Source: Apus apus (taxonomy: Eukaryota > Chordata > Aves > Apodiformes > Apodidae). Taken from it: DNA of 64,000 nt. The position numbers and the translations under genes are program-made. A model generated the notes under the pieces. It was given only the letters and a program-made list of their open reading frames with translations. It was not told the DNA's origin and ran no database searches. Positions 49,201 to 62,000 of the stretch are shown here, one piece after another (positions within the stretch are counted from its first letter, which is position 1; every line of letters starts with the position of its first letter). Location of the stretch: NCBI RefSeq assembly GCF_020740795.1, contig NC_067312.1, positions 39,888,905-39,952,904 on the forward strand, in the 5' to 3' direction.

Positions 49201-52200
49201 AAAAATTCTGGTTTGGGGAGCATTTAGCTGACTGATTGTGTATTAACCATCTGTGCTTTTCTTGTTTATGAGAGTGCTGCAGTGGATTTGCAAGGAGGGA
49301 GAGATTACTGTTAGGAAGAGGGAATATACTTCAAGGGAGTAACACCTGTAGACTTAATAGTTCTGCCCATGGAAAAAGTTGCCTCATATTTATTGATGTG
49401 CTATGTAAAACAAACAACCCAAAAGACACGTGCCTCAATGAACGTTTTTATGTCCATTGTCATGGACCAACGACATCACTGGCGGACCGCTGGCAGTCAG
49501 GATGAGGGGAGAAGACAGGCCCATTCTCTACACCAATATAATAATTGTTCAGAGATACAGTGGTTAATGTTGATAACTTTTCTATTTATTTTTTTCCAGT
49601 TGACTATTTAACTTGTCTAACTCAAACTTTTTCTTTTGTGTTTATAGGTCAGCTTAATTTACAGATTCCGTGGCAAAACCTTTATACTCAACCGGTTGAG
49701 GCAGTTCTTGATGGAGTGTATTTGCTTATTGTGCCCACAGCCAGTAAGTTCATGTAGACAAAAAATATAGAATATAGACTGGTGGGATTTCACAAGTATC
49801 TTGTAATGGGTTGATACTGTTTTAATGAGTAGATATTTGGTAGGTACTTCTAGCAAATTCAGTTTGATAACAGGAATAGAGTGTTTTCAGTATTCTATAT
49901 TTAGGCACCTTTTTTTTTTTTTTCTTTTTTTCTGTTATGTAACTATTAACAAAATGTGAAAATTACTGCTTTTGAAATAGCATTTTCCAAAAGCATAAAA
50001 GGTTTTTTGTCTTGTACCTATTTACATTGTGTATATAGGCATAAAATATGATGCTGAAAAAGAAACCAGGCAACTCATGGAAGCGAGACAAAGGGAACTG
50101 CAAAGGATAGAGGAAGCAAAGCAAAAGATAGCTGACCAAGGTAAGAGTGGGAAAAGCTAAAGAAAGTGATACTATTATTTTTCTTATTTTAATAATTTGT
50201 CAGTGTTTTAGATTCCTGTCTTCCTATTGATACTTAAAACCCTGTAAGTTACAGATTTTCAGGTGTAGCTTTTAGGTGTTACACCTTTTTATAAACTTTC
50301 TGTTTAACTTGTTCCTTGATATATGCTAAGTTTTATCATCTTAAATTCAGCTTCTGGTACCTTCAAGAAATATGTATTGGCCACCTTGATTATCGGTGGG
50401 TACAAGTTATACTTCTGAGCAAACTGTTTCTTCGTACAGCAGGTAATAAAGCAGAAACAGTCTAGTCTGAAGATACAAATGTTATTGATTATACTGAAAG
50501 GACATGATTTCATACAACTGTAATGCATAATCTAAGTATCTGTCATACAGACTTTATTATGTTATTGTTTTCTCTAATGTAGTTTAAAAAATATTTGCAA
50601 ACAAATTCTTTTTCTTTAACTTAGATAAAGTAAAAGAAGAGAAACAGGACACTTTTGTAGAAAAACTAGTTACTCAGGTCATCAAAAATCTTCAGGTGAA
50701 AATTTCCAACATCCATATTCGCTATGAAGATGATGTAAGTACTTTTGTATATCTCTGTAAGGGGTTGTGCACTTTGAAACAAGTTTAGAAGCCTATCTGA
50801 TTTCTTTTCTCCTTGTTGCTTTCCGTGTTGAGAGAATCCTAGTAAATTTTTGGAAATTTTATAATCTGGAAAAAAAATTAAAAATGAAAACTGATAAAAA
50901 GCTTGTATTGATCAAAAGCATAAAGATATTTGTAAGCATATGGTTGGGTACACAGAAGATATAGTTGTCATGTCTTTGGGATATATGTATTGTTGTTAGC
51001 TGTTTACTTCCAAATCTAAATGTGGAACCACAAAATAATATATATATATATTTTTAATTTTCCCCATGCTCTATCAGATCACAAATCGGAATAACCCCTT
51101 GTCATTTGGGATTTCACTTGAGAATCTAAGTTTGCAGGTAATATTATTTTTCATCTAAAAAGAATGTTGGTGGATACTGATGAGTTCATTTGTGTTCTTG
51201 TGTATTATCACGCTGTCTGGTAACATGCTGTCTGATGAAAGTATACCTGTAACCATGAGGAATGGTCAATAGTAAGCATGTGGTTTATCAAATCCAACCT
51301 AAGTAATGTGGTGAGGTTACCATTAAAGATAAAGTGCTAGCATTAAAACAGGTCTTTAGAGGAGATTCTTGTTCTTCTGCCTGCTGCGCTTTGTGGTTTC
51401 CAAGTACCACACTTTGCTGACTCTGGGCTATTCAGAATCTGTGAATATTTTACTGAAATTGCTGTGAGCCCCAAGAAGAGAAGTCACTACTTCATACTTG
51501 GGAGGGGAAAAAAAAAGGAAAGCAAAAAAGGAAAAAAACCCAAAACCTAGTGCTATCTGTTTTCATACTAGAGCTAAGTTCTTTGATCTGCTAACTCCGC
51601 TTTAAAGTGCTAACGTGGTCATCATAGCAGGTATACTTTTTTTTTAATGGAAGACTACGTGGCAGCAGCAATATGCTGATTCTGCTGAGTTGGTTTGATT
51701 CAGTAGCCTTTGCTTTGTAGCTGATAATCTTAAGTAAAGGTAACTTTCTTGAATGAACTAGTTGTCTCGTGAATGCTAGTTGTCTTGTGAACACTTGTTC
51801 CTAGCACATTGAAAGGTTTTTGCCACCCCCTTCAGTTTTGCATAAGGAGCAGAAGCTTTGGTATTGTTACTACTTAACTCCTGAAATGCATATTAGCCTT
51901 GAAAAAGTGTAATAGCATGTAGAGTTTCTGTTGTATTCAAACAAAAGTTTCTGTTTGAGTCAAATAGAATTATAAAAGAATTCTAATTCCTTGTTTATCT
52001 CTTTCCCAAGAGCCACATACAAATAGTATTGGTGTAAAAGGGAAAGAAACAGTTTGCAATATTGAAAAGAGAATTTTAAGGAATCTTTTGATTCTTGTGT
52101 ACAGCCTGTCAGTTACTGCATATACATGTGTGTACTTTGGGGAGGAAGTAGCCTTACCAAGTTCCCACTTAAAAGAATGGCTTAATCATCTTAAATCAGA

Positions 52201-55200
52201 AGATGGCATCCCATTATTTTCAATGGAGTTTAATTATGATGATGGTAAAATGTTGGTCTGCTATAGATATTGAAATAACTGTTTCTAATTCTCATTTCAG
52301 ACCTCAGATAAGAATTGGAATCCATGTTTACATGATGAAACTGCCAAATTGTTCTACAAGGTACAGTATAAACTGTGCTAAAGAAAGAATTGTTAGTAAA
52401 ACAGAATTACTTCCACAGAAATCAATATCAAGAAAACATGTAACTGTATAGGATATAAGGTAGAAAAATGCCTACTCCACCAGGAACATTCAGGATATTT
52501 TTATTAATCCAGACTTCGTGAAATCCAAATTATTAATCTGAAATTTGTAGGTATTAATATGTATGTTTATTGTATTTTCAGCTCGTACGACTGGATAACC
52601 TTTTTGCTTACTGGAATGTGAAATCAGAGATGTTCTACCATGGTGGTTGTGATGAATCGCTGGTAAGTAAAGCATGAGTTAATTTATCTAGTAACCTAGT
52701 TTATACTATGAAGCGTGCTTGACATTCAGTTCTGCTTCCATTTATGTCAACGTTCTGGAAAACTGTCTTGTTACTAATACCTTTTTTAGGAAAAATAGTA
52801 AATGTTAAGGTTTTTATGTCATGGAAGTACAATACATATCTGAGGAAGTTAAAAAAAAAAAAGTCCCCTGCCAGTTACAAAACTAAACACAATATATGGT
52901 CATTTTACTGTTCAGTGTCTTTATTTGCTAAAAATAGAAGTCTTACTTTGTTTAAAATGTAGCATAGGTGACTATTTTGAGTTGTACTATGTATCAGAGG
53001 GATTATCTGAAACCTGTAATAAAATGCTAACATTTTTTATGTTAAAACTTCATCATGAAATAAAAGTGCAACTTATTTTGAACTCCATTGTGAATGTAGG
53101 CTAACTTAAAGCAAGGAGTTGCCAGCCACAATGTGATTCCAGAAGGTTATGATTTTGGTAAGTGGTATTTTATTTGTATTTGTAATATGCATATATACTT
53201 CTAATTTTTAGTGCCTCTCAGAGCTTGCTACTTTTGCTGCTATTGAAAAATCTTAATAAGGACTGCAGTTTATTTCTTTTGTAGGAATAACTTTATCTCT
53301 GACCATGAATCCTGTACCACATAGGTAGCCTTAAAAAAGCTTTGGTTAAAATTTGGTTCTTGAATCATGTATCATTCTAAATGGGAAGTCATGCTTAAGT
53401 CCAGATTTTTTACATAAATTTCTAATGACTTATTTTAGGAAGTTGAGCAATAGTAAGTGCATGATGTCAGATTTGTGAACTAGATTGATCTGAGTAATAG
53501 ATTAATGTTTTTGAGTTCACCGTATCTTTTTTCAATTAGAGTTGGAAATAGTAATCAGTCAACTCTGAAACATCAACATTTATATTTTAATATTTTTATT
53601 GCAAAAAACTTGCATATTGCAAGTTGTATTGCTTTGAGTATTGCCTACATTAGTCCAAAAGTTGCATTGGCTCCACTCAAACGTGATGACTGTTTAGTCA
53701 TGGTTTTTATTTCTCATGTGCATCTGTGTGGTTGTTTAGTAACTGTTTCAAGGCAGAATGGCCGTTGAGATGTCTTTTCCTCTAGTAAGCAAGCTCTCAG
53801 TTCGGTACAGTCAGGGTTAAAAAGGACACTTCTAGTTGTATGGGTTTTTCTTGCTGCGTTTGCCTGAAAGAGAGGAAGCCTTTTGTGTCTCTTTATTTGA
53901 CTCCCACAGAACAAGTTTGTAATTTCTTCTTATTTCTTACTGGTCTTTTTCATTTGCTAGCTTTGACTCTTTTAACAAGAAACTAAGTTTAAACATGATG
54001 AGTTGTCTAACTCTTTATGTAGAAGTTACATAGTTGTATGCAAAATTGCTTGGTTCAGGATTTAGACTTAAATTTCAACAGTGTTGTCAGAGACATAAAT
54101 ATTTTAAGGATAACATCATCTTGATATTCTGTAGTACATGAAAATTCTGGCTTCTGTAGAGCAACTCTTCAGATTGAGACATTGATAGAAAGGTAACAAG
54201 CAGAAAGTCTGCTTCTGTCATTTGATCTGAAAGCAAACTTACTACTTACCATAGGAAGGACGAAAAATTAAGTTTAGGAAGATAAATGCAGGAACAAAAT
54301 TAAGCTAGCACAAAAATGTGTACATAAAAGTAAAACAAGCTTCACAAGAGATAAAGGCTTAAAATGAAACTAAGGTAAATTTGTGTAAATATGGCTTCAT
54401 CTTGCACAAATATCTGTTTCCACTTGCATAAACATTTCAGTGAATTTAGAATATTTGATATGTATATGGTTTGTCAGTGTTTCTATTGAAATCAAAATAA
54501 TTTTATTTAACAAAAACATTATTTACACAAATTCAAGTAATATAAAAATTCCTACTGACGGATCAATTGCTGAAATGTGGAAAACTGAACTAAACAAGGC
54601 TTCTGAAGGCTGTACTGAATGCCTGATATTGCCAAATGGTTAAACAGATAAGACATTTCTGCTCTGAATATTTTTCTTGGGATTTGCTTTGCTTTGCTTT
54701 ACGTAGCATCTGTATTGATTTTTTCCATGCTTACTTGGGGTTGGATTTAGAAATGTGAAAGCTTTGGGTTTATCCATTGTTCTGAGTATAATTTATAAAA
54801 CAGTGTAAAATCTCAATAACACTAAAAGAAAATCCCTATGGAGTAAGAATTATTATAGTGAAATAAGTGCTATATTTGAAACTATCTTGTTCTATAAATA
54901 CCTTATATCATTGCAGAAAGATCAGATTTATTGCAAGCATAAACTAACAGTAGAAATATCTACCATGTAGTAGCGCATACAGAAAATGTTTTGAAAATGT
55001 TCCATGAGTAGTTTTTCCACAAATATTGCCAAAATGAAGCTAGTAAATGAGTATAGCTTTCATTGTGTTTTAAGCTGTGTTGATGAAGTCTTCATTTTTT
55101 GAAGTCTTAACGGTTTTAGATAAACAATCTGGCATAAGTTGAGCTGACAAGTATTATATATAATTTATGACAGTCTTATGTAATTTAATTGCATTTTTTA

Positions 55201-56037
55201 TATCAACTTCTGTTTTTTAGTATTCCGCCCAATTTCAGCTAGAGCCAAACTCCTTATGAATCCTCGATCTGATGTTGACTTTTCATCACCGAAAATGGAT
55301 TTAGATGTAAATTTAAAGAACATAACTGTTGAATTCAATAAGCCACAGGTATAAGCTATTTTTTGAAGTTATATGTAATGTGATAAAAAAAGTTAGTTTG
55401 GAAGAATTGTAAGAAAAACATTTTCTAATTGTGTAATAAGCATACATAATTGATTCACTTCGTATTTCTTTGTAAATTATTTTCTTTTTGAAGAGAAGCT
55501 TGATTCATGTTGTCCTCAGAAAGACAGTAACACTCAGTTTGCATTTGTTTTTGTTTTTATTTAGTACTTCAGTGTTATGGAGCTTCTGGAGTCTATTGAT
55601 ATGATGACTCGAAATCTGCCATATAGGAAGTACAGACCTGATGTTCCCTTGCACAACAATGCCAAGACATGGTAGGCCACCTCAGACTTTGAAAATGTTT
55701 CTTAGCTATTAGTGTGAAATAATTACCCAGGGATTGTTTCTTCCTTAAGAAGGTTAGTGCTCATTTCCTTGTGAAACAAAGTATGCTCTTTTGAGTTGCT
55801 AGTTTTGGTGAGGACCTTAAACCAAGTATGAGGACACAATATTTGAAAGCCTGCATTTGCTGCCTTGAAGACCGTTATCAGACTTAAGTCCTATCTTTTA
55901 ATGAAAGAGTCCCCATTATATGTTAGATACTATTACAGTAACATGGCTGTTCTCTAAAAATAGGTAAACCTCTTCAACACAGATGGCAGAGATTTGTTTT
56001 CATTTCAAATTATTACTTACAAATATATTTGAATATT

Positions 56038-56069
<32 letters not shown>

Positions 56070-59000
56070 CACACATATATGTACTTTCTGTACAAGGTTA
56101 CTTTTTAATTTTAGAAAATAGCAACCTGTCATCTTTGTGTGGAAAAAAAATCCTTAGGTTCCTCTGCTGATCAGAGGTGTGATGTTAGACAAGGGATTTC
56201 ACACTTTCACAGCTGCAAGTTGCATTTAGTGGGAGTCTGCATAAGCTCTAGCTGTCTTTTCAGTGCACAAAAATAAATATAAAATGTTCTTAATTTGTCT
56301 TCGCTTTTAGGTGGAAATATGTTATTTATGGTGTCCTTGAGGTAAATGTCCAACCTAAGCTCCAAATGTGGTCATGGGAACATATTCGGCACCATAGGAA
56401 ACAAGTGAAGAACTATAAGGAGATGTATAAAGCAAAGATAACATCAAAAAAAACTAATGAAGAAATCCTAAAATTATTGGAGGTTAGCTATTTTCCATTA
56501 ACGTCTTAAATGTTGTTCATTTTGTTATTTTCATAGATTTAATGTTTAGATGTTCCAAGGTTAAAATTTTCAGAGGATAGACTTGCAGCTTTGTTAGAAC
56601 TTTTCTTTGTGAGTTGTATTAACAGGCACATTAGATAATTTTTTAAATTATTAACTGCAGTGAAGGAAAACTTAAACTGACATGCTTTCCTTTTCCAGGT
56701 TTAAGTTTTTAATTTGAGCAGATTAACTTAGGTTGCGCTGAAAGAGTTGTTGTCATTTGCTGTAGAATTGAGATGTGAATTCTAACCAAATGAAGGGGTC
56801 AAAAAATAATTTCTCACCTCCTTTCTAGGAATTCGAAAAGGCCTTGGATATTTTTAACATCACTCTAGCAAGGCAACAAGCAGAAGTAGAGGTAAAATTT
56901 CATCATTTAAATGAGTCTAAGGATAACTTCATGAGGTTGTTGAATATTTATGGCTGATGCATTTTCATTCTGATGATTGAATTGCTTATCATACAATTTT
57001 GTATTTCATGTTTATTATTATAAGGCATAGTTAGGTTCAACTTGTAATTAAGAAAAAATAAATAGCACAATATACTGCTTCTTCAGGATAACAGGAGAAT
57101 TAATGTGGAAAATATGGTCAAAGTGTGATAGGACAATTCCAGTTGGTAGCGATTATACCCAAAACTTCAGGCTTGCATTTTTTTTTATTTTTTCCCCCAA
57201 GAACCTAGACTATTGCTTTATTCTTTTCTTTCCCAATGCCCTGTTATGTAGACTGGTCATATTTAAGTGCCTTACCACTTTCCAGTCCTAAGTTTTAAGA
57301 AAGATTTCTGTAGTGCTCAGAAGTAGGTTGCAAGCAAATGTATTTTCATTTGTCTGGGCTTTAAGCTGTGCATTTGAAAAGTGCAGAAAAGCATCTTGAA
57401 AGATCTGAATTTATTTCAAAGTATTGAAAATTGGGTCACAGTAATTATAAACTCTGGTCTACCTCTACCTATTTGTCATCCATCTGTCTTACTGTTACCA
57501 GGTCATACCTCTGAAAAAGGTCTCAAAGGACTTGTAAGAGGCAAATTTACTATGAGCTTGGTATCGTGGCAGCTTTAGGTCTACCGTGAATTTAAAGGAC
57601 CACCCTTTAGATGTGGGCTGCTTAAAGCCAGATAAAGGACCCTACTCTTTGTTAAGCTTTTTTGTTTGGTTTGGTTGTTTTGTTTTTTTCTAAACATACC
57701 TTGGAGTTGAATTTCAAGGGCTTGCTTTTCTCTAGACCTTTTCATCAAGCTTCCCAGAACTCACATTTGTGAACACAGTACCATCTGATTCTCTGGGAAG
57801 TTTGTAGCAAGAACTTCATATCCTGAACTTTAGGCCACTATTAAATTGTTGTTACTAGTGCCCAAAGTACCAAGCACCAACTTGTGTGGTCCACTGCAGT
57901 TTATAGAACTCCTCTGTCTGGTGGAATGCTTGATGGTTGTTTGCTGACCCTTATGCCAAAGTTTCAGTGGTCAAGTCTGGATGTAGTTTGTACTTTTTGT
58001 AAGGACTCGGTATTGGTAAAATTACTGGCATCAGACCAGTAATTTATTGCCTTAAAATCAGCTGCCTTTTGCTTGCTCTTTTTATTCATAAAGATGGTTG
58101 ATTTTATGCAAATGAGAATTGTTCTGATGATGCACTGTGTGCTTGAAAAAGTTATTAGAAGAAAAACTAGAAAAGTAATGTGTTACCTTTTCAATGGTTG
58201 TCTCATGATGTTTTGGTGTGTTAGAGCATGTCTTGGATGTATATTTTTCTTAGGAAAATGCAGAAAGAAACACTAAGAAAATGTTTTAATATTTTTTCAA
58301 ATTTTAGGCAACTAAGGCTGGATTAAAAATCTACAGACCAGGAGTAAAACAAGATGATGAAAGTTCTGGTGGCTGGTTTAGTTGGATATGGAGCTGGTCA
58401 GGTGAAAAAAAGGATGAACAAAACCCAGAAGTAAAGGGCTCAAGTATGTGAAATTATTTGTATTTTTTGCTGCTACTAAAAATGACTTATTGGAATGATA
58501 GGTCCCTAGCAATGTCACTTTTGAACTTGTATAATATTTGTACTATCTGGTTATCGGTGTTTACATTTTCTCTTAGCTTTTCTTTTTTTTCCTGATGAAG
58601 TTGTTAATTGCATGTTAACAGAGGTGTCTTACAGTTCCTTCTGTAGGTCTTCCTGAACTGTCTTAGATTTATACTTTCTCATGCCACAGTTTTTGTGTTT
58701 GTCTGGATGGTGTCCTGTGTGTGGAGATTTGAAGAAAGTGCTAGAAAACAGTAGCAATTAATGTAATTAAGTAGCATTTTATAATTTGCCTGCTTATTGC
58801 AGTGTCATAGAGTTTGATTCACAGGACACCTAGTAAAGGTTTTGGAACATGGAAAGTAAATCAGAAAGGTTGCTTCTGTTGTTACCAAGCTAGAAAATAG
58901 AGTAGGTCAGGATAGAAGCATAACTGCATTTTAAAGCAATTCAGGACAATTGTTGACAGTATCTACTGTATGTTATAGACCTACAAACACTGGAAAGTTT

Positions 59001-62000
59001 GTAACAGGATTTGCTTTTTCAGATACCTATATTGAGTTGAAGTAACCTCTTATAATGTGATAGGTCTTGAAGAGCTAATGACACGGGAAGAGAAGGCTAA
59101 ACTTTATGCAGCAATTGGATATAGTGAAACAGCTGTGGATCCAACCCTTCCAAAATCAGTGAGTCATAATTGACTTTGACATTAAACAATTGGTAGCTTT
59201 ATCTATTAATAAAAATCTAAAGATGATAGGAAATAACTTTTTAAATTACTTGAAGCTCTGCCTCTATATTTGAGTATTGTTCTGACACTTTTAAGTTAGT
59301 TCATGCTGGGTTTGTGCAGAACAAAGAAAACTTGGATGTAATTCCAGGAGAGTGTTTATAGAACTTACTTTGCATATTCTGAAATAGTTCTAAATTAAAT
59401 ATTGCTCACTTAAGTTAGAATCAGATCATGTAAGTAGTGTATTGTTGTTCAAGTTATGGCAATGCTTCATATATCCTCTTATAATATTAAGGAACTTTTT
59501 AAGAAAGTGCACTAAGTGATTCACTGCAGTCTTAAATATGAGTGATAGTAGATGAGGTAGAGTAGGTAAGTATATACAGAAAGAGGTAATTGAGGGAGTG
59601 TAGTGAGGAAGAGCAACATTTTTGAACCTTTCAGAAACAGACTGATAAGTCATCTTTATGCATGATACTTTGTGCAGTACAATGGACTGCCTTCCAGCTC
59701 TATGTCAGAAGCCCTTTATCTCAAAATGTGCTGAAGAAACATAAAAAATGTATGTTTGTAAGCATAGTCTACTCTTACTCTAACCCTGCCTCTTTATAAA
59801 AGCTATCTGGGAATGACTTGAACACCACCTATGATACAAGTCATATCTAGCACTTGAAAAATAGTATCAAAGTGGGTTTTATGGTTTTCATCTCTTCATA
59901 AACTCTACCAAAATGTATATTAACATGTTTTATAATCTGCTGTTGTTTTTCCTGCCTATCCAGTATGAAGCCATGAAATTCTCTGTGAAGTTATCAAGCA
60001 TGTCTGTATCAATAAGAGAAAAAGGACAAACTCTTGCGCTGGTAGAATTTGCATTAAATGACTTGAGTACAGTATTTACCCAACGACCAGGTGCACAGGC
60101 AATAAGGTGAACTTTCTCTATCAACTGTTTTTGCTCTTCATGAAATGTCAATGATGGCTAATAGGCATTTTAAGGCTCTGTTATGATGTTTAACTTCCAT
60201 TTTTCAGTGTAATTCCTTGTGCAGTTTGAAGCAGAATCATCCTGCAACTGATTGACAAAGTGAATGTATACTGTTGTCATAATTAAGTTCTCTCCATCTT
60301 TAGAATTTTTTGTGTGGATACAGATTTTCTCATTTTTTTTCAGTTTGTTACATTCAAGCAATCCAGTTACTAACTTGTTTCTTACTTTGAAAGGTAACCA
60401 TTACTCCATTTGTTGTCTTCTAATGACTTGTTTGTGGGCATTTAACATGACTGAAAACTTCTTGAATTTTCAGCTGAGCTTCTCTGTTTCTGGAAGGAAG
60501 CTGTAACTGATGATTTGGGATGGATTTTGTGCTCTCACAGTAAATTAGGAAGGCAGCAATCTGAAATATTTTAATGTCAAATGTAATTACTTAAAAATTT
60601 GGGGGGAGGGTACCCTTCCTGTTCTAAACCTTGTTCCCCTCTACTTTGGTTCATGTTAGTGTATTCTATCTATGATATTAAGGTACTATTGATCTTGCTG
60701 AGTTTTAGGTATAATTTTTAAAGTTTTGCTTGCAGCTTTTCTGTTTGTTCCCCTGCGCATCTAAACAGCCCTAATAGTCCTATCCTAATGAGAAAAAAGG
60801 GAAGAAAATAATGTATATTTAACGGTGAAACATTCTCTCTTGAGTGCTGGGAGATAAAGATCTTCAACTGAGAGCTGTAAAAGATATAAAAAATAATTTC
60901 TCACAGTAAGGAGGCTATTATTCTTGTGCTCTTCTGGTGTTTCTTTTACGTCTCTGCACTGGAGCCCCTCCTTCTGTGCTGTATCTCTGTTCCCCAGTAG
61001 AAATTGTGCCATCTTATTTCTCACCTCACACTACAAAATTCCCATTTGCATGTGTATTCTGTGCCCTGAGGACACCAGTCCTCAGGAAAAGTGTATGGAG
61101 TGAGTAACTTGTACCTCCTTTCTTATTTACTCAAGAGTGGCTAGTAGTCACAAAAGACAATGAAATGGAGAACAGGTAACTCACGGACCTGTATGTTACA
61201 CTCTTAGGCTAAGCTATTTAGATTTAAGGTAGAGCAGAGGTATGTTGTCATTGCAGTTTTGTTCGCTTTTTGCTTTCAGCTTTTTCTTGATACTCATACC
61301 ATTTAATTGCACCTAGACAGATGGATATTACATCTGAACATGCTGTTTACCTTTCTTTACAGATTTGAAATAAAAATCACCTCACTTGAAGTTAAAGGCA
61401 TGTCCCGAGAGAAGTGTCTCCTGTCGTCTCGAACAGTCTATTCTGATGAGAGTACCTCACTTTTAAGCATAATGTTTGAGACTAATCCTTTGGATGAGAA
61501 GGCAGATCAGGTGCTTAGAATAGAGTCACAGCCACTGGAAGTAGTGTATGATGCTGTAAGTAAATATTTGAATAAGTTATACATCGTGACAAATTTCTCT
61601 AAGTTGTACATTTACCATGTATTGTTACTGCTTTATTTCAACAGAAGACAATAAATAGCTTAGTGGATTTCTTTAGGCCTCCAAAGGATGTACATTTAGA
61701 GCAACTGACATCAGCAACTCTCATGAAGCTTGAAGAGTTCCGTGAAAAAACATCAACAGGCAAGTGCTGCATACTCTTCTGATGGCTTGCTCAAAAGCTT
61801 TAGATTCTAGACAAATGAAAATATTACATCATTCCATATGGAGATGCATAGGTCCAAGTCATAGCTTTTGAACACAAAACCTAAAGAAGCTGAATTCTGC
61901 ATTCTTAGAACAAAGCATTTGTTCTAGGTATTGGATAACTGTATGTGTGTACCTTTTTCAGCTTTCTTTGTAAAATATGCTCCACATCCTGAGGCAGTAT

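Noticed and set aside
61307-61654. 115-codon continuous frame as a separate gene
   Set aside because: It is VPS13A exon 18 with flanking intron bases; splice sites and homology explain it.
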